DNA from: Bacillota bacterium
GTDB lineage: Bacteria; Bacillota; Clostridia; Christensenellales; UMGS416
Direction of reading: 5' to 3'
Assembly: GCA_023410875.1 (NCBI GenBank)
Contig: JAEYPH010000012.1
Span: forward strand, 1 to 64,000
DNA: 64,000 nt
A model generated the notes under the pieces. It saw nothing but the letters and a program-made list of their open reading frames with translations, did no database searches and was not told the DNA's origin. Position 1 is the first letter of the stretch; each line of letters starts with the position of its first letter. Of the stretch, positions 26,821-35,724 are shown piece by piece. A program made the position numbers and the translations under genes.

Positions 26821-29412
26821 ATGAAGCGGTACACAGGGGACCAGTTGCGGGAGCTGCGCATGCCGTTGGGCGGCATCGGCGCGGGCTGCGTGTCCATCAA
26901 CGGCGCGGGGCGCCTGGTGGATTGGGAGATATCCGGCGCGGCCAACAAGAACAGCAACAACGGCTTTACCCACTTTGCCCTGAAAGCCCAGGACGCCGAC
27001 GGGCGCGTGTGGGTGCGGGCGCTGCACGGGGACGAGCCAGGAGACCGCATGGGAGGCAAGGCTGGCGGCATGTTCACCGGCTACGGCTTCGGCCAGCTCC
27101 GGGAGACCATGGGCGGCATGCCCCACTTTCCCCATATGTCCTTTGAAGCCGCTTGGCCCCAGGCCCGGCTGACGATGGAGCACCCCGGCTTTCCGGCCCA
27201 GGCCACGCTCAACGCCTTCAGCCCCTTCATACCGTTGGACAGTGCCAACAGCTCCCTGCCGGCGGCTTATTTTGACTGGGAGGTGCGCAACACCGCCGAC
27301 CGGGCGCTGGACTACACGCTGTGCTTCTCGGTCACCAACCCCTTTGACCTGGACGGCGCGGTGAACCGCTTTGAAACGGTGGACGGCGTGCCGGCCATGG
27401 TGCTGGGAAATCCTGCCGACGACGGGGATTACCGGCGGCACGGCTCCCTGGCCACCGCCGTGCAGGGCTCCGGGCAGGTCAGCCATCAGGAGTATTGGTA
27501 CCGCGGCGCTTGGTTTGACGGCCTGAGCGTTTTTTGGGAGGACCTGAACCGCCCCGGGCCTTTGCGCAACCGCCGCTATGAGGACGCCCCCCGCGGCGCC
27601 GACACCGCGACGATCGCCATTACACAGACCGTGCAGCCCGGCGAAGCGTGGACCGCGCGGTTCGTGCTGTGTTGGTATGTCCCCTATATGGAGAACGACT
27701 GGTCGCCGATGAGCGCCGAGGAGGCCCAACAGAAGGGCCTGAGCAACCGCTGGCGCAAGCATTACGCCGTTCAATACCCTTCGGTGCAAGCGGCGCTGGC
27801 CCACTGCCTGCGCCAGGGCGACGCCCTGCGGGAGAAAACCGCCACCTTCGTGGACTCCATGACATCCTCCACGCTGCCGGAACCTGTCATCGACGCGGCG
27901 CTGTCCACGCTGTCGGCGCTGGTGTCGCCGCTGACGCTGCGGCTACCCGACGGCTCCTTCTATGGCTGGGAGGGCCTGCATGCCGCTGCCGGCAGCTGCG
28001 AGGGCTCCTGCACCCACGTGTGGAACTACGCCCAGGCGCTGTGCTTCCTGTTCCCGGATCTGGAGCGCTCCATGCGCGACCTGGATTTCCTGCACAACAT
28101 GGACGAGGACGGCGGCATGCACTTCCGGCTGCAGCTGCCGCCGGGCCGCAAATACTGGAACTTCCTCCCCTGCGCCGACGGGCACTTCGGCGGCGTCGTG
28201 AAGCTGTGGCGGGACTATCTGCTGTGCGGCGACCGCGACTGGCTGCGGGGCCACTGGCCCCGGGTCAAGAAGATGCTGGCCTATGCGTGGAATCCGGCCA
28301 ACCGCTGCCTGTGGGACCCGGAGAAATCCGGCGTGCTAACCGGGCGGCAGCACCACACGCTGGACATGGAGCTCTTCGGCCCCAACTCGTGGCTGACCGG
28401 CATGTACCTGGCGGCGCTCAAGGCCGCCGCGGAGATGGCCTGCGAGCTGGACGATCAGCAGGCCCTTCTGGAATACCAGGACATCTTTGAGCAAGGCCGC
28501 GCGTGGGTGGACCAAAACCTGTTTAACGGCGAATACTTCTACCACCGCGTGGACCTGAATGACAAGTCGGTGCTGGACCGCTACGACAGCAACGTGCTGA
28601 TCGGTGGAGGCATCGAGGCCGCCTATTGGTCCGCCGAGCACGGTGAGCTTAAATACCAGATCGGTGAGGGCTGCGCCGTGGACCAGGTGCTGGGCCAGTG
28701 GCACGCCAACATCACCGGCCTGGGGGATATCTTTGACCCCGGCAAGGTGCGCTCGGCGCTGCGCAGCATCCACCGCTACAACTTCATACCGGATTTCACC
28801 GACTTCTTCAACCCGTGCCGCCTGTTCTGCGTGGACGGCGAGGCCGGCACGCTGATCTGCAGCTACCCCGAGGGCCGGCAGTGCCCGGTGATACAAGCGC
28901 CCTACGCCCAGGAGACCATGCACGGCTTCGAGTATCAGGCCGCGTGCCACATGGTGCAGGAAGGCATGGTGGACGAGGGCGTGCAGATGGTGCGGGCCGT
29001 CCGCGACCGTTACGACGGGCGCTACCGCAACCCATTCAACGAGATCGAGTGCGGCAGCAACTATGCCCGCAGCATGGCGGCCTTTGCGCTGCTGCCGGCC
29101 TTCAGCGGCATGGCCATGCACATGGGCCGCGGATGGCTGCGCTTCGCGCCGGTCGTCGAGGGGCCTTTCAAGTGCTTCTTCTCGGTGGCGCAGGCCTGGG
29201 GCGAATATGAGCGCACGGCCGACGGCGCGTGCTTGCACGTGAAGGGCGGAGTTCTCCCTCTGCGGGAGCTGAAGCTGCCGGCGCTGGCCGGCGCGCTGCG
29301 GGCTTCCATCGCCGGGCAGCCTGTGCCCTTCCGGCGCACCGACGAAGGCCTGGCCTTCCCCGAGGGCGTCGTCATTGCCGAGGGGCAGGAGCTGCGCATC
29401 GAGCAGGCGTAA
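26821..29412 (+). CDS. glycoside hydrolase family 116 beta-glucosidase/xylosidase-like
   Basis: An 863-residue two-domain enzyme. The N-terminal beta domain has MPLGGIGAGCVSINGAG. The C-terminal alpha6/alpha6 barrel has CEGSCTHVWNYAQALCF, DLERSMRDLDFL, CADGHFGGVVKLWRDYL and IECGSNYARSMAAFALL, all typical of GH116 (GBA2-like). Bacterial members hydrolyse beta-glucosides or beta-xylosides; specificity cannot be fixed here. No signal peptide is visible. The start is the ATG behind AAAGGAG, well inside the longest frame. The P-loop kinase follows 35 bases later. Confidence 0.9.
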   Translation: MKRYTGDQLRELRMPLGGIGAGCVSINGAGRLVDWEISGAANKNSNNGFTHFALKAQDADGRVWVRALHGDEPGDRMGGKAGGMFTGYGFGQLRETMGGMPHFPHMSFEAAWPQARLTMEHPGFPAQATLNAFSPFIPLDSANSSLPAAYFDWEVRNTADRALDYTLCFSVTNPFDLDGAVNRFETVDGVPAMVLGNPADDGDYRRHGSLATAVQGSGQVSHQEYWYRGAWFDGLSVFWEDLNRPGPLRNRRYEDAPRGADTATIAITQTVQPGEAWTARFVLCWYVPYMENDWSPMSAEEAQQKGLSNRWRKHYAVQYPSVQAALAHCLRQGDALREKTATFVDSMTSSTLPEPVIDAALSTLSALVSPLTLRLPDGSFYGWEGLHAAAGSCEGSCTHVWNYAQALCFLFPDLERSMRDLDFLHNMDEDGGMHFRLQLPPGRKYWNFLPCADGHFGGVVKLWRDYLLCGDRDWLRGHWPRVKKMLAYAWNPANRCLWDPEKSGVLTGRQHHTLDMELFGPNSWLTGMYLAALKAAAEMACELDDQQALLEYQDIFEQGRAWVDQNLFNGEYFYHRVDLNDKSVLDRYDSNVLIGGGIEAAYWSAEHGELKYQIGEGCAVDQVLGQWHANITGLGDIFDPGKVRSALRSIHRYNFIPDFTDFFNPCRLFCVDGEAGTLICSYPEGRQCPVIQAPYAQETMHGFEYQAACHMVQEGMVDEGVQMVRAVRDRYDGRYRNPFNEIECGSNYARSMAAFALLPAFSGMAMHMGRGWLRFAPVVEGPFKCFFSVAQAWGEYERTADGACLHVKGGVLPLRELKLPALAGALRASIAGQPVPFRRTDEGLAFPEGVVIAEGQELRIEQA

Positions 29413-29447
29413 AACCAAGCCTTTACATTTGTACCGTGGAGGTATCC

Positions 29448-29930
29448 ATGCCCAAGGTCATCCTGCTGTGCGGCAAGATCGGCGCCGGAAAGACGACCTA
29501 TGCACGACAGCTGATGCAAAAGAACCCCGCGATCCACCTTTCCTCGGACGACCTGATGCTTCAGCTTTTTCCGGAACCCCTGGGGGATCGCTATGACGAG
29601 GTGGCCGCCCGGGGGCTGCGCTATGTGCACGAAATGGCCGCGCAAGTCGTCGCCGCCGGGCTGGACGTGATACTGGAAGGGGCCGCGTGGAGGCGGGCGG
29701 ACCGCCTCAAATCGTCGTCCTTCTTCCGCGAGCGGGGTATTCCCTTTGAGTGGCACTATATCGACATCACCGACGAAGCATGGAGGGCCCACATCGAGGC
29801 CAGAAACCGGGACGTGGAGCAAGGCAAAAGCGGCGCCTACTATGTGGATGAGAGGCTGCTGGAGAAGTGTCTGGAAATGTTTGAGGAGCCCAAAGAGGAT
29901 GAAGTGGATGTGTATGTGTTGAATGGGTGA
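29448..29930 (+). CDS. P-loop kinase-like NTPase (AAA_33 type)
   Basis: A 160-residue small ATPase. The Walker A motif is LLCGKIGAGKTTYARQL at residues 5-21, followed by HLSSDDLMLQLF and VILEGAAWRRADR, the pattern of zeta-toxin/polynucleotide kinase-like small kinases. The C-terminus is acidic. The substrate is unknown: a sugar, nucleotide or nucleic acid end is possible. No antitoxin gene is adjacent, so a toxin role is not supported. GTGGAGG precedes the ATG. Confidence 0.8.
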   Translation: MPKVILLCGKIGAGKTTYARQLMQKNPAIHLSSDDLMLQLFPEPLGDRYDEVAARGLRYVHEMAAQVVAAGLDVILEGAAWRRADRLKSSSFFRERGIPFEWHYIDITDEAWRAHIEARNRDVEQGKSGAYYVDERLLEKCLEMFEEPKEDEVDVYVLNG

Positions 29931-29949
29931 TGCAGCATCTATCCCTTAA

Positions 29950-30133
29950 GGATTTCGCGCCTTACGTTGCGCCTTGCGCAACTATCGGCTTGCTCTCACA
30001 TCGGCAAGGCCGACGTTGCCGCAAGCTAGGCCGCATAGGCGAGCAGGAAAGCATCCGGCCAGCCCGGGGCACCGCCTCTATGGCGCGACCAAAGGTCTCC
30101 GATCGCCCTTTGAAAACCTTCGGCCCCATCTAT
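29950..30133 (-). repeat. repeat family A, copy 2, with expanded loop
   Basis: In minus orientation the unit has TATAGATGGGGCCGAAGG, hairpin 1 (CAAAGGGC..CCTTTGG, one side a base shorter) and the 5' arm GGTCGCGCC of hairpin 2. The 3' arm GGCGCGAAATCC lies about 120 bases further on, so the normal 4-6-base loop is replaced by 120 bases that hold further inverted repeats. Confidence 0.75.
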
Positions 30134-30157
30134 AAATCGGTTAATCCACATTAGTGT

Positions 30158-30250
30158 AGGGCAAGGCCTTTGCCCTTGCTGCACTGGAACGTGCAGCAAG
30201 CTTATCTATATCCCCCTCGCCCCGTGAGGGGAGAGGGGTCTGGGGAGAGG
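30158..30250. repeat. cluster of three perfect hairpins
   Basis: AGGGCAAAGGC-type stem (30158-30176), the perfect 10-bp inverted repeat CTTGCTGCAC/GTGCAGCAAG (30175-30200), and a CCCCTC...GAGGGG G-rich element (30212-30250). They fill the convergent gap between the kinase and hydrolase genes and may act as terminators. No gene is seen here. Confidence 0.55.
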
Positions 30251-30265
30251 GTTCTTTTGGCCAGC

Positions 30266-30892
30266 CTACTCACCCCTTATAAACCTCTCACAGATCTCCG
30301 CAACCTCCCCCAGCATCTCCAGAGACCTCTTATAATCATCCCGTATTTCCAACGAATGCCCCGCGTCCCGAAAAACGTGCAGCCTGACACCGGGTAATTC
30401 GCTGAGCTTACCGACATCGGGAAAGTGCTTATCCTTATCCCCCATCACGACGGCGCAACTCTCCTTGGAAAGATACGCCAAGGTGTCCTCCAGTGGCGCC
30501 AGGTACAAGCTGCGTACGGGCAAATGGCCCAACTGCTCCCGCACTGCCCCGGCCACCAGTGTGCCGAAGCTCTTGCTGATGAAACAGACCCGCTCATACT
30601 TTCCGGGCTGGCAAGCGCGCACCGCCTCGCCGGTCTCCTGAATGATCGTAGCCAGGAAATCCCTGGACAGCGAATGCTCGGTCCGCACATACCCGTATTC
30701 GAGGCTGAGCACATCGCACCCCAGCTGCAGGGCCACCTTGCGGGCATAGTGCAGCAGTGGGACGTCGCAAATGCCGTCCCCTCCGGGGAAGAGCACGGCC
30801 AGGCACTCGGCCTGCGGCTCCTGTGTCAGGAACCAATTACGGATTGTGTGCCCAAACGAGGCCTTCACGGCGATATCGGATTCCCGGTTCAT
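30266..30892 (-). CDS. alpha/beta hydrolase-fold protein
   Basis: A 208-residue small alpha/beta hydrolase. LAVLFPGGDGICDVPLLHY is the oxyanion region, FISKSFGTLVAG the nucleophile elbow (Ser in SKSFG), VVMGDKDKHFP the acid segment and FRDAGHSLEI the His. The GxSxG elbow is changed to SKSFG, which occurs in a subgroup of these enzymes. The substrate is unknown. It reads toward the hairpin cluster. Confidence 0.75.
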   Translation of the reverse strand: MNRESDIAVKASFGHTIRNWFLTQEPQAECLAVLFPGGDGICDVPLLHYARKVALQLGCDVLSLEYGYVRTEHSLSRDFLATIIQETGEAVRACQPGKYERVCFISKSFGTLVAGAVREQLGHLPVRSLYLAPLEDTLAYLSKESCAVVMGDKDKHFPDVGKLSELPGVRLHVFRDAGHSLEIRDDYKRSLEMLGEVAEICERFIRGE

Positions 30893-30969
30893 GAAAACAA
30901 CCTCCTAACGCGCATGGCGTCCAATGGGTGTGTTCCTGATCATACCAATGACAGCATATGATGATACAC

Positions 30970-31001
30970 AAAAGGGGAGACGCGAAACCGCATCTCCCCT
31001 T
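30970..31001 (-). terminator. terminator of dnaA-dnaN
   Basis: AAGGGGAGA and TCTCCCCTT form a 9-bp stem with a 12-base loop, followed on the minus strand by TTTTGTG, just after the dnaN stop. It shows that the operon ends at dnaN, without recF or gyrB. Confidence 0.85.
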
Positions 31002-31018
31002 CTCCATACAAAATCGCT

Positions 31019-32116
31019 TTATGACAAGGCCCTTACCGGTAACACAAGATACGTGAACGCGTCGGAATTGACTGGCCGGATCACGCAGGAATTCACGCTG
31101 GTTGTGAAGTTCATCGTGAGTTCCTCGGCGTCCATGTAGCGCAATACGTCGGACAGGAAGCGGGAGTTGAAGGCGATCTCCAGCTCGCGGCCCTCGTGGG
31201 ACACTGGCACTTCCTCATAGATGTCGCCGGCCTCGCTGTTGCTGGTTACGACCAGCATCTCGCCGCCCATGCGCAGGCGCACCAGGTTGCTGCGGCCCTC
31301 GCGGGCCAGCATGCTGGCGCGGTCCAGCGCCGTGGAGAGCAGGTCCCGGCGGACGTTGATGCGGGTCAGCCATTCGTTGGGGATGATCTGCTCATAGCGC
31401 AGGAATTCGCCCTCCAGCAGCCGCGTGATGAGCTTGGTGGCCGAGAGGGTCACGCCCAGATGCGTGGGGCCGATCTCCAGCACCACGGTCTCGTCCTCAC
31501 CCAGCAGGCTGGCCAGACGGCTCATCGTCACCGCCGGAACCACAGCTTTGAGGCCCTGGGCCTCGCCGGTGTAGAGCGCATTGCTCACGGCCAGGCGGTA
31601 GCCGTCCAGCGCGACCATGCGCACCTGTCCGGGGGTTATCTCCAGCAGCACGCCGGTCAGGATCGGGCGGGATTCATCCACCGCGGCGGCGAACACGCTC
31701 TGGTGGATCAGCCGCTTGAGCACGTCGGAGCCCAGCATCACCGTGGTCGCGTTCTCCACCTTGGGCAGCGCCGGGAATTCCGAGCCGTCCAGCGCCTGCA
31801 GGCGCGTGCGGGTGCCCCGGGCGCTGATGGTGGCCGTGGAGCCCTCCACGGAGATCTCCACGTCGCCCTCGGGCAGCTTGCGGCTCATTTCCGAGAAGAG
31901 CTTGCCGGGCAGCACCGATTCGCCCTCGGCGAGCACATGGCCGGGCAGTATCGTTTCGATGCCCAGGCGCATGTCGGTGCAGCTCAGGCGGATCGTGTTG
32001 TTGCGGGCGCTGATGAGCACGCCTTCCAGCACCGGCATCGTCGTGCGGGCGGACAGGGCCCGGGTCACGGTGCCCACGGCGGCGGAAAGCTGGTCGCTGC
32101 TGCATAAAATCTTCAT
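31019..32116 (-). CDS. dnaN: DNA polymerase III beta sliding clamp
   Basis: A 365-residue beta clamp of normal length. MKILCSSDQLSAAVGTVTRA begins the first of three clamp domains. GSEFPALP, DESRPILTGVLLEI, VALDGYRLAVS and the C-terminal YLVLPVRAL (usual ending LPVR) are conserved. It tethers polymerase III to DNA. AGGAGG precedes the ATG. It follows dnaA by 27 bases in one operon that points away from oriC. Confidence 0.97.
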   Translation of the reverse strand: MKILCSSDQLSAAVGTVTRALSARTTMPVLEGVLISARNNTIRLSCTDMRLGIETILPGHVLAEGESVLPGKLFSEMSRKLPEGDVEISVEGSTATISARGTRTRLQALDGSEFPALPKVENATTVMLGSDVLKRLIHQSVFAAAVDESRPILTGVLLEITPGQVRMVALDGYRLAVSNALYTGEAQGLKAVVPAVTMSRLASLLGEDETVVLEIGPTHLGVTLSATKLITRLLEGEFLRYEQIIPNEWLTRINVRRDLLSTALDRASMLAREGRSNLVRLRMGGEMLVVTSNSEAGDIYEEVPVSHEGRELEIAFNSRFLSDVLRYMDAEELTMNFTTSVNSCVIRPVNSDAFTYLVLPVRALS

Positions 32117-32143
32117 ATTAAACCTCCTGGGGGATGGGGTGTT

Positions 32144-33487
32144 TTATCTGCCGCTGAGTTCCCGCTGCATATCCGCCAGCAGCGAGCGCATTTCCAGATC
32201 GTCGGCCATGGCGGTGCCCACGGAGCGGTAGCCGTGCAGCACGGTCGTGTGGTCGCGGTTGAAGAGCTCTCCGATGCGCGGCAGCGAAAGATCGGTCATC
32301 TCACGGATCAGATACATGCAGATCTGCCGGGCGTCGGAGATGCGCCGCTGCTTGTTCTTGCTCTTGAGCTCTTCCACCGACACGTCGAAACGGTCGCTGA
32401 CCTTGGCGATGATGCTCTCCGGCGTGGCCATACGGCTCTGAGAGGCATTCAGCAGGTCCTTAAGGGCCTCGCGGGCCAGCGCCATGTCCAGCGGCTTCTG
32501 GCTCACGCGGGCATAGGCCACGGCGCGGGTCAGCGCGCCCTGCAGCTCGCGGATGTTGTTCTCCGAGCGCAAAGCGATGAATTCGAACACGTCGGGCTGC
32601 ACGAGGATGCCCTCCATCTCGGCCTTCTTCTGCAGGATCGCGATGCGGGTCTCCAGGTCGGGCGCCTGTATGTCGGCGATGAGCCCCCACTCGAAGCGGG
32701 AGCGCAGGCGGTCTTCGGTGTCGATCTGCCTGGGCGGCTTGTCGGAGGACAGTATGATCTGCTTTTGCGACTCGAACAGCGCGTTGAACGTGTGGAACAG
32801 CTCTTCCTGGGTGCGTTCCTTGCCGGCGATGAACTGGATGTCGTCGATCATCAGCACGTCTACGTTGCGGTAGCGGTTGCGGAAGGCGTCATTGCTGTTG
32901 GTTTGTATCGCGCGGATAAACTCGTTGGTGAAGCTCTCGATGGTCACGTAGATGACCTTGTAATGGGGGTACTGATCCCGGATGTAATGGCCGATGGCGT
33001 GCAGCAGATGGGTTTTGCCCAAGCCCACGCCGCCATACACGAACAGCGGGTTGTAGCTGGTGGCCGGCGCTTCGGCCACGGCCAGCGAAGCCGCGTGGGC
33101 AAAGCGGTTGCTGTTGCCCACGACGAAGGATTCAAAGGTGTATTTGGGGTTCAAGGGCAGAGCGTTGCTCTGGGGCATCGCCGCGGCCTCGGGGGCGGGG
33201 GCGGTGCGGTCGGCGGCGGTCTGAAACTTCACGTCGCACACGCGGCCTGCGGCCTGCGACAGAGCGTTGGCCACCAGCGGCGCATACCGGGAATCCATGA
33301 CTTGTTTGTGGAAGGTCGAGGGGACCTCCAGCATGAGCACGGGGTGCCCGTTCTCACGGGTCTCACCTGTGACGAGCAACGGCGCGATCCAGGTTGTATA
33401 GCTGGTGGGACTCACTTCCACCTTGAGCGTGGTGCAAACCGATGGCCACAGATCGGCCAGTGGCGCAGCCTTGATGTCGCCGGTCAT
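32144..33487 (-). CDS. dnaA: chromosomal replication initiator DnaA
   Basis: A 447-residue initiator. Domain I has ADLWPSVCTTLKVEVS; a short Ala/Pro-rich domain II follows; the AAA+ domain has NPLFVYGGVGLGKTHLLHA (Walker A) and VLMIDDIQFIAGKE (Walker B); domain IV ends with the DnaA-box-reading signature LFNRDHTTVLHGYRSV. The ATG at 33487 is chosen because GGAAGGGGA precedes it; the longer frame upstream lies in oriC. A perfect DnaA box sits 20 bases before the start, as expected for autoregulation. Confidence 0.97.
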   Translation of the reverse strand: MTGDIKAAPLADLWPSVCTTLKVEVSPTSYTTWIAPLLVTGETRENGHPVLMLEVPSTFHKQVMDSRYAPLVANALSQAAGRVCDVKFQTAADRTAPAPEAAAMPQSNALPLNPKYTFESFVVGNSNRFAHAASLAVAEAPATSYNPLFVYGGVGLGKTHLLHAIGHYIRDQYPHYKVIYVTIESFTNEFIRAIQTNSNDAFRNRYRNVDVLMIDDIQFIAGKERTQEELFHTFNALFESQKQIILSSDKPPRQIDTEDRLRSRFEWGLIADIQAPDLETRIAILQKKAEMEGILVQPDVFEFIALRSENNIRELQGALTRAVAYARVSQKPLDMALAREALKDLLNASQSRMATPESIIAKVSDRFDVSVEELKSKNKQRRISDARQICMYLIREMTDLSLPRIGELFNRDHTTVLHGYRSVGTAMADDLEMRSLLADMQRELSGR

Positions 33488-33829
33488 CCGCAGGGTTCCC
33501 CTTCCATTATCCACAACATGTGCGACCATGTGTACCACTGCTGCACAGTGAGAAAAGCATGGTCGCAAACCCTTTCTCCGGCAATCGGCCTGAATTTATA
33601 CACAGGTTTGTCCACAAGGGCTGTGCGCTACAATTCGGCAGGATTCCTTGAAAGTACACCTATTCTACCAGAAGGTTCCGGCGAATGCAAGCAATTTTGG
33701 CAAAGTTATCCACAGGCTCAAAAGGGGTCGTCTTGTGGATAACTTGAGCTCCAGAGCGCCTCGCATACCATATATAGATATAGACGAGGAGAACGAATAA
33801 ATACCACCTTGAAGATAGACGTTGTTCGC
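33488..33829. other. oriC: chromosomal replication origin oriC
   Basis: The region directly upstream of dnaA holds DnaA boxes TTATCCACA at 33507-33515 and 33706-33714, its complement TGTGGATAA at 33734-33742, and one-mismatch boxes TTATACACA (33596-33604) and TTGTCCACA (33608-33616). An AT-rich stretch (about 33765-33800, including ATATATAGATATAG) next to the distal boxes fits a DNA-unwinding element. An inverted repeat ACCATATA/CTATATGGT flanks it. No gene lies here. The usual rpmH-rnpA block is absent on the far side. Confidence 0.9.
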
Positions 33830-34630
33830 CTATATGGTGTTTATTTTTGACAGCCTCTCCCGCACAACCTCCACCGATCGCTCCAGCGCCCGCGCAGTCT
33901 TCACCTCCAGGATCACGCTCAAATCCTGGACTTGGGCCAGGTGCAGCATCTCAGTCACGTTCAGCCGGCCGGTGTTCAAGGGCCAATGGTCGTGGTTGTC
34001 GTCAAAGTCGTGCAGGTGCATGTGGCGCAGCGCTGCGGCGTTGCGCAGCAGAAAGGGCCGGTCGGCGAAGCCCGCCTTGCCGTCGTGGCCGGTGTCCCAG
34101 GTCAGGCCCACGGCGCCCTCGTCGAGGAGCGCCTGCAGGGGCCCGGTTAGGAAGTCCAGGTTGAACTGCCCGGTATTCTCCACGCACAGCGTTATGCCCT
34201 CGTCGGCGCAGATGCGCGAGAGCTCCCGTACGCCTTGGGTCAGCCGCTGGGCGAAGTCCTGCGCCTGCGCCGCGTAGACATAGGCGCGGCCCTCGGGCAG
34301 CGTGTAATAGACGCCGGCGTGCAGATGCATGTTGACGAGGCCCACGCCGCCGGCTGCCGCCCAGCGCACGGCCTCCACCGCCCGCTGCATGTGGCCCCGG
34401 CGCACGGGCCCGTGGAAGGTGGCCAGGTCCATTTCCTCCGGCAGGTGCAGCGTCAGCGCCACGCCGTGCTCCCCGGCCAGCGCGCGCAAGCCCTCGGCGC
34501 TCAGGGCCTCCGGGCAGCACTGGGGCAGGTTCATGCTCAGCTCCAGCGTCTGCAGCCCCAGCCGGGCGCACAGCTGCGCGTTGCTCTTCGGCGTTTCCAG
34601 CTCCATCAGCACGGGCATACCCAGGTTCAC
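33830..34630 (-). CDS. sugar phosphate isomerase/epimerase (TIM barrel)
   Basis: About 266 residues of the xylose isomerase-like TIM-barrel family. LGLQTLELSMNLPQCCPE opens the barrel; the metal-site residues lie in LVNMHLHAG, LCVENTGQFN, LTWDTGHDGKAG, MHLHDFDDNHDHW and VILEVKT. The GTG at 34630 is chosen because GGAGGG lies eight bases before it; upstream in-frame ATGs lack a ribosome site. A good promoter lies just upstream. It is the first gene beyond oriC and stands alone. The substrate is unknown. Confidence 0.8.
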   Translation of the reverse strand: MNLGMPVLMELETPKSNAQLCARLGLQTLELSMNLPQCCPEALSAEGLRALAGEHGVALTLHLPEEMDLATFHGPVRRGHMQRAVEAVRWAAAGGVGLVNMHLHAGVYYTLPEGRAYVYAAQAQDFAQRLTQGVRELSRICADEGITLCVENTGQFNLDFLTGPLQALLDEGAVGLTWDTGHDGKAGFADRPFLLRNAAALRHMHLHDFDDNHDHWPLNTGRLNVTEMLHLAQVQDLSVILEVKTARALERSVEVVRERLSKINTI

Positions 34631-34670
34631 GTGTCGGCCCTCCATGGTTTTCATCGATTATATGGCATAT

Positions 34671-34700
34671 ATTATAGGCGCGCTTCGCCGGCGGTGGCAA
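34671..34700 (-). promoter_or_regulatory. promoter of the oriC-proximal isomerase gene
   Basis: On the minus strand TTGCCA (34695-34700), an 18-base spacer, and TATAAT (34671-34676), about 40 bases before the GTG. Confidence 0.7.
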
Positions 34701-34850
34701 CAATCCGTCTTAGAAAAATAGATTTTAGAATCATTCCAATTTCCTCTTGACGGCGGCAGAGCCCGTATATTATCATGAATGCGTTCGGTTTTCCAGCGGT
34801 TGGGTTCTCTGTTTTGCGGGCATATTCTTCAAAAACAGGAGGTACTGTCC

Positions 34851-35102
34851 ATGGCAAGCTATGACATCATCGCCATGACGCTCAAGGGCCGCTCCGACAA
34901 CGCCACGAAGGTGCAGCAGGTGCTCACCCAGCGGGGCTGCTTCATCAAAGCCAGGCTGGGCCTGCACGACGGCGTGGAAGACGCGTGTTCCAATGAGGGG
35001 CTCATCATACTGCAGGTGTGCGGCTCCTCCGCGGAGATCGAAAGGACCTTGGAAGGCTTGAACGCCATCGACGGCGTCAACGCCAAGCATATTTCAATGT
35101 AG
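34851..35102 (+). CDS. TM1266-like small ACT/ferredoxin-fold protein
   Basis: 83 residues: an N-terminal strand SYDIIAMTLKGRSDNATKVQ, then RLGLHDGVEDACSNEGLIIL and IERTLEGLNAIDGVNAKHISM. The pattern matches the TM1266 family, often annotated as an iron-only hydrogenase system regulator, related to the NikR ligand-binding fold. AGGAGG precedes the ATG by eight bases; a TTGACG at 34747 may start its promoter. It is followed 15 bases later by rubrerythrin, which suggests a shared redox context. No hydrogenase gene is present. Confidence 0.65.
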   Translation: MASYDIIAMTLKGRSDNATKVQQVLTQRGCFIKARLGLHDGVEDACSNEGLIILQVCGSSAEIERTLEGLNAIDGVNAKHISM

Positions 35103-35117
35103 AAAGGGGAACAAAGA

Positions 35118-35654
35118 GTGAATCTGAAGGGAAGCAAGACCGAGGCCAATCTGGCATATGCCTTCGCAGGCGAGTCCCAGGCCAGGAACAAGTACACCTA
35201 TTTCGCGTCGCAGGCCAAGAAGGAAGGCTATGAGCAGATCGCCGCGATCTTCGAGGAGACCGCCGGCAACGAGCGCGAACACGCGAAAATGTGGTTCAAG
35301 CTGCTCAACGGCGGCGTACCCAAGACCGAGGACAACCTCGTGGAAGCCGCCGCCGGCGAACACGGCGAGTGGACCGAGATGTACAAGAACTTTGCCGACA
35401 CCGCCCGCGAGGAGGGCTTCGAGGCCATCGCCAAGATGCTCGAAGGCGTGGCCGCCATCGAGAAGCACCACGAGGAGCGCTACTTAAAGCTGCTGGCCAA
35501 CCTGCGTGAGGGCAAGGCCTTTGCCAAGGAAGCCGAGACCGTGTGGGTGTGCCGCAACTGCGGCCATGTGCACGTGGGCAATGAAGCGCCCAAGACCTGC
35601 CCGGTGTGCGCCCATCCCCAGGCGTATTTTGAAGTCCGGTCCACCAATTACTAA
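35118..35654 (+). CDS. rbr: rubrerythrin
   Basis: A 178-residue rubrerythrin: an N-terminal four-helix diiron domain with [17 protein letters not shown] and [16 protein letters not shown], a second pair of Glu in [14 protein letters not shown], and a C-terminal rubredoxin-like domain with [10 protein letters not shown] and [11 protein letters not shown]. It reduces hydrogen peroxide in anaerobes. The start is GTG behind AAAGGGGAA. It forms an operon with the small TM1266-like gene and ends in a strong terminator. Confidence 0.95.
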   Translation: MNLKGSKTEANLAYAFAGESQARNKYTYFASQAKKEGYEQIAAIFEETAGNEREHAKMWFKLLNGGVPKTEDNLVEAAAGEHGEWTEMYKNFADTAREEGFEAIAKMLEGVAAIEKHHEERYLKLLANLREGKAFAKEAETVWVCRNCGHVHVGNEAPKTCPVCAHPQAYFEVRSTNY

Positions 35655-35672
35655 GATTCAAACGGGAACCGA

Positions 35673-35707
35673 ACAGGACGCGGCCTTCTGGCCGCGTCCT
35701 GTTTTTG
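35673..35707 (+). terminator. terminator of rubrerythrin
   Basis: ACAGGACGCGGCC-TTCT-GGCCGCGTCCTGT, a perfect 13-bp stem followed by TTTTT. It may also serve the convergent GNAT gene. Confidence 0.93.
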
Positions 35708-35724
35708 CGCTATGAATCCTGTGA

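Noticed and set aside
29448..29930. Zeta-type toxin
   Set aside because: Only the Walker A and small-kinase pattern are shared; there is no antitoxin gene beside it.
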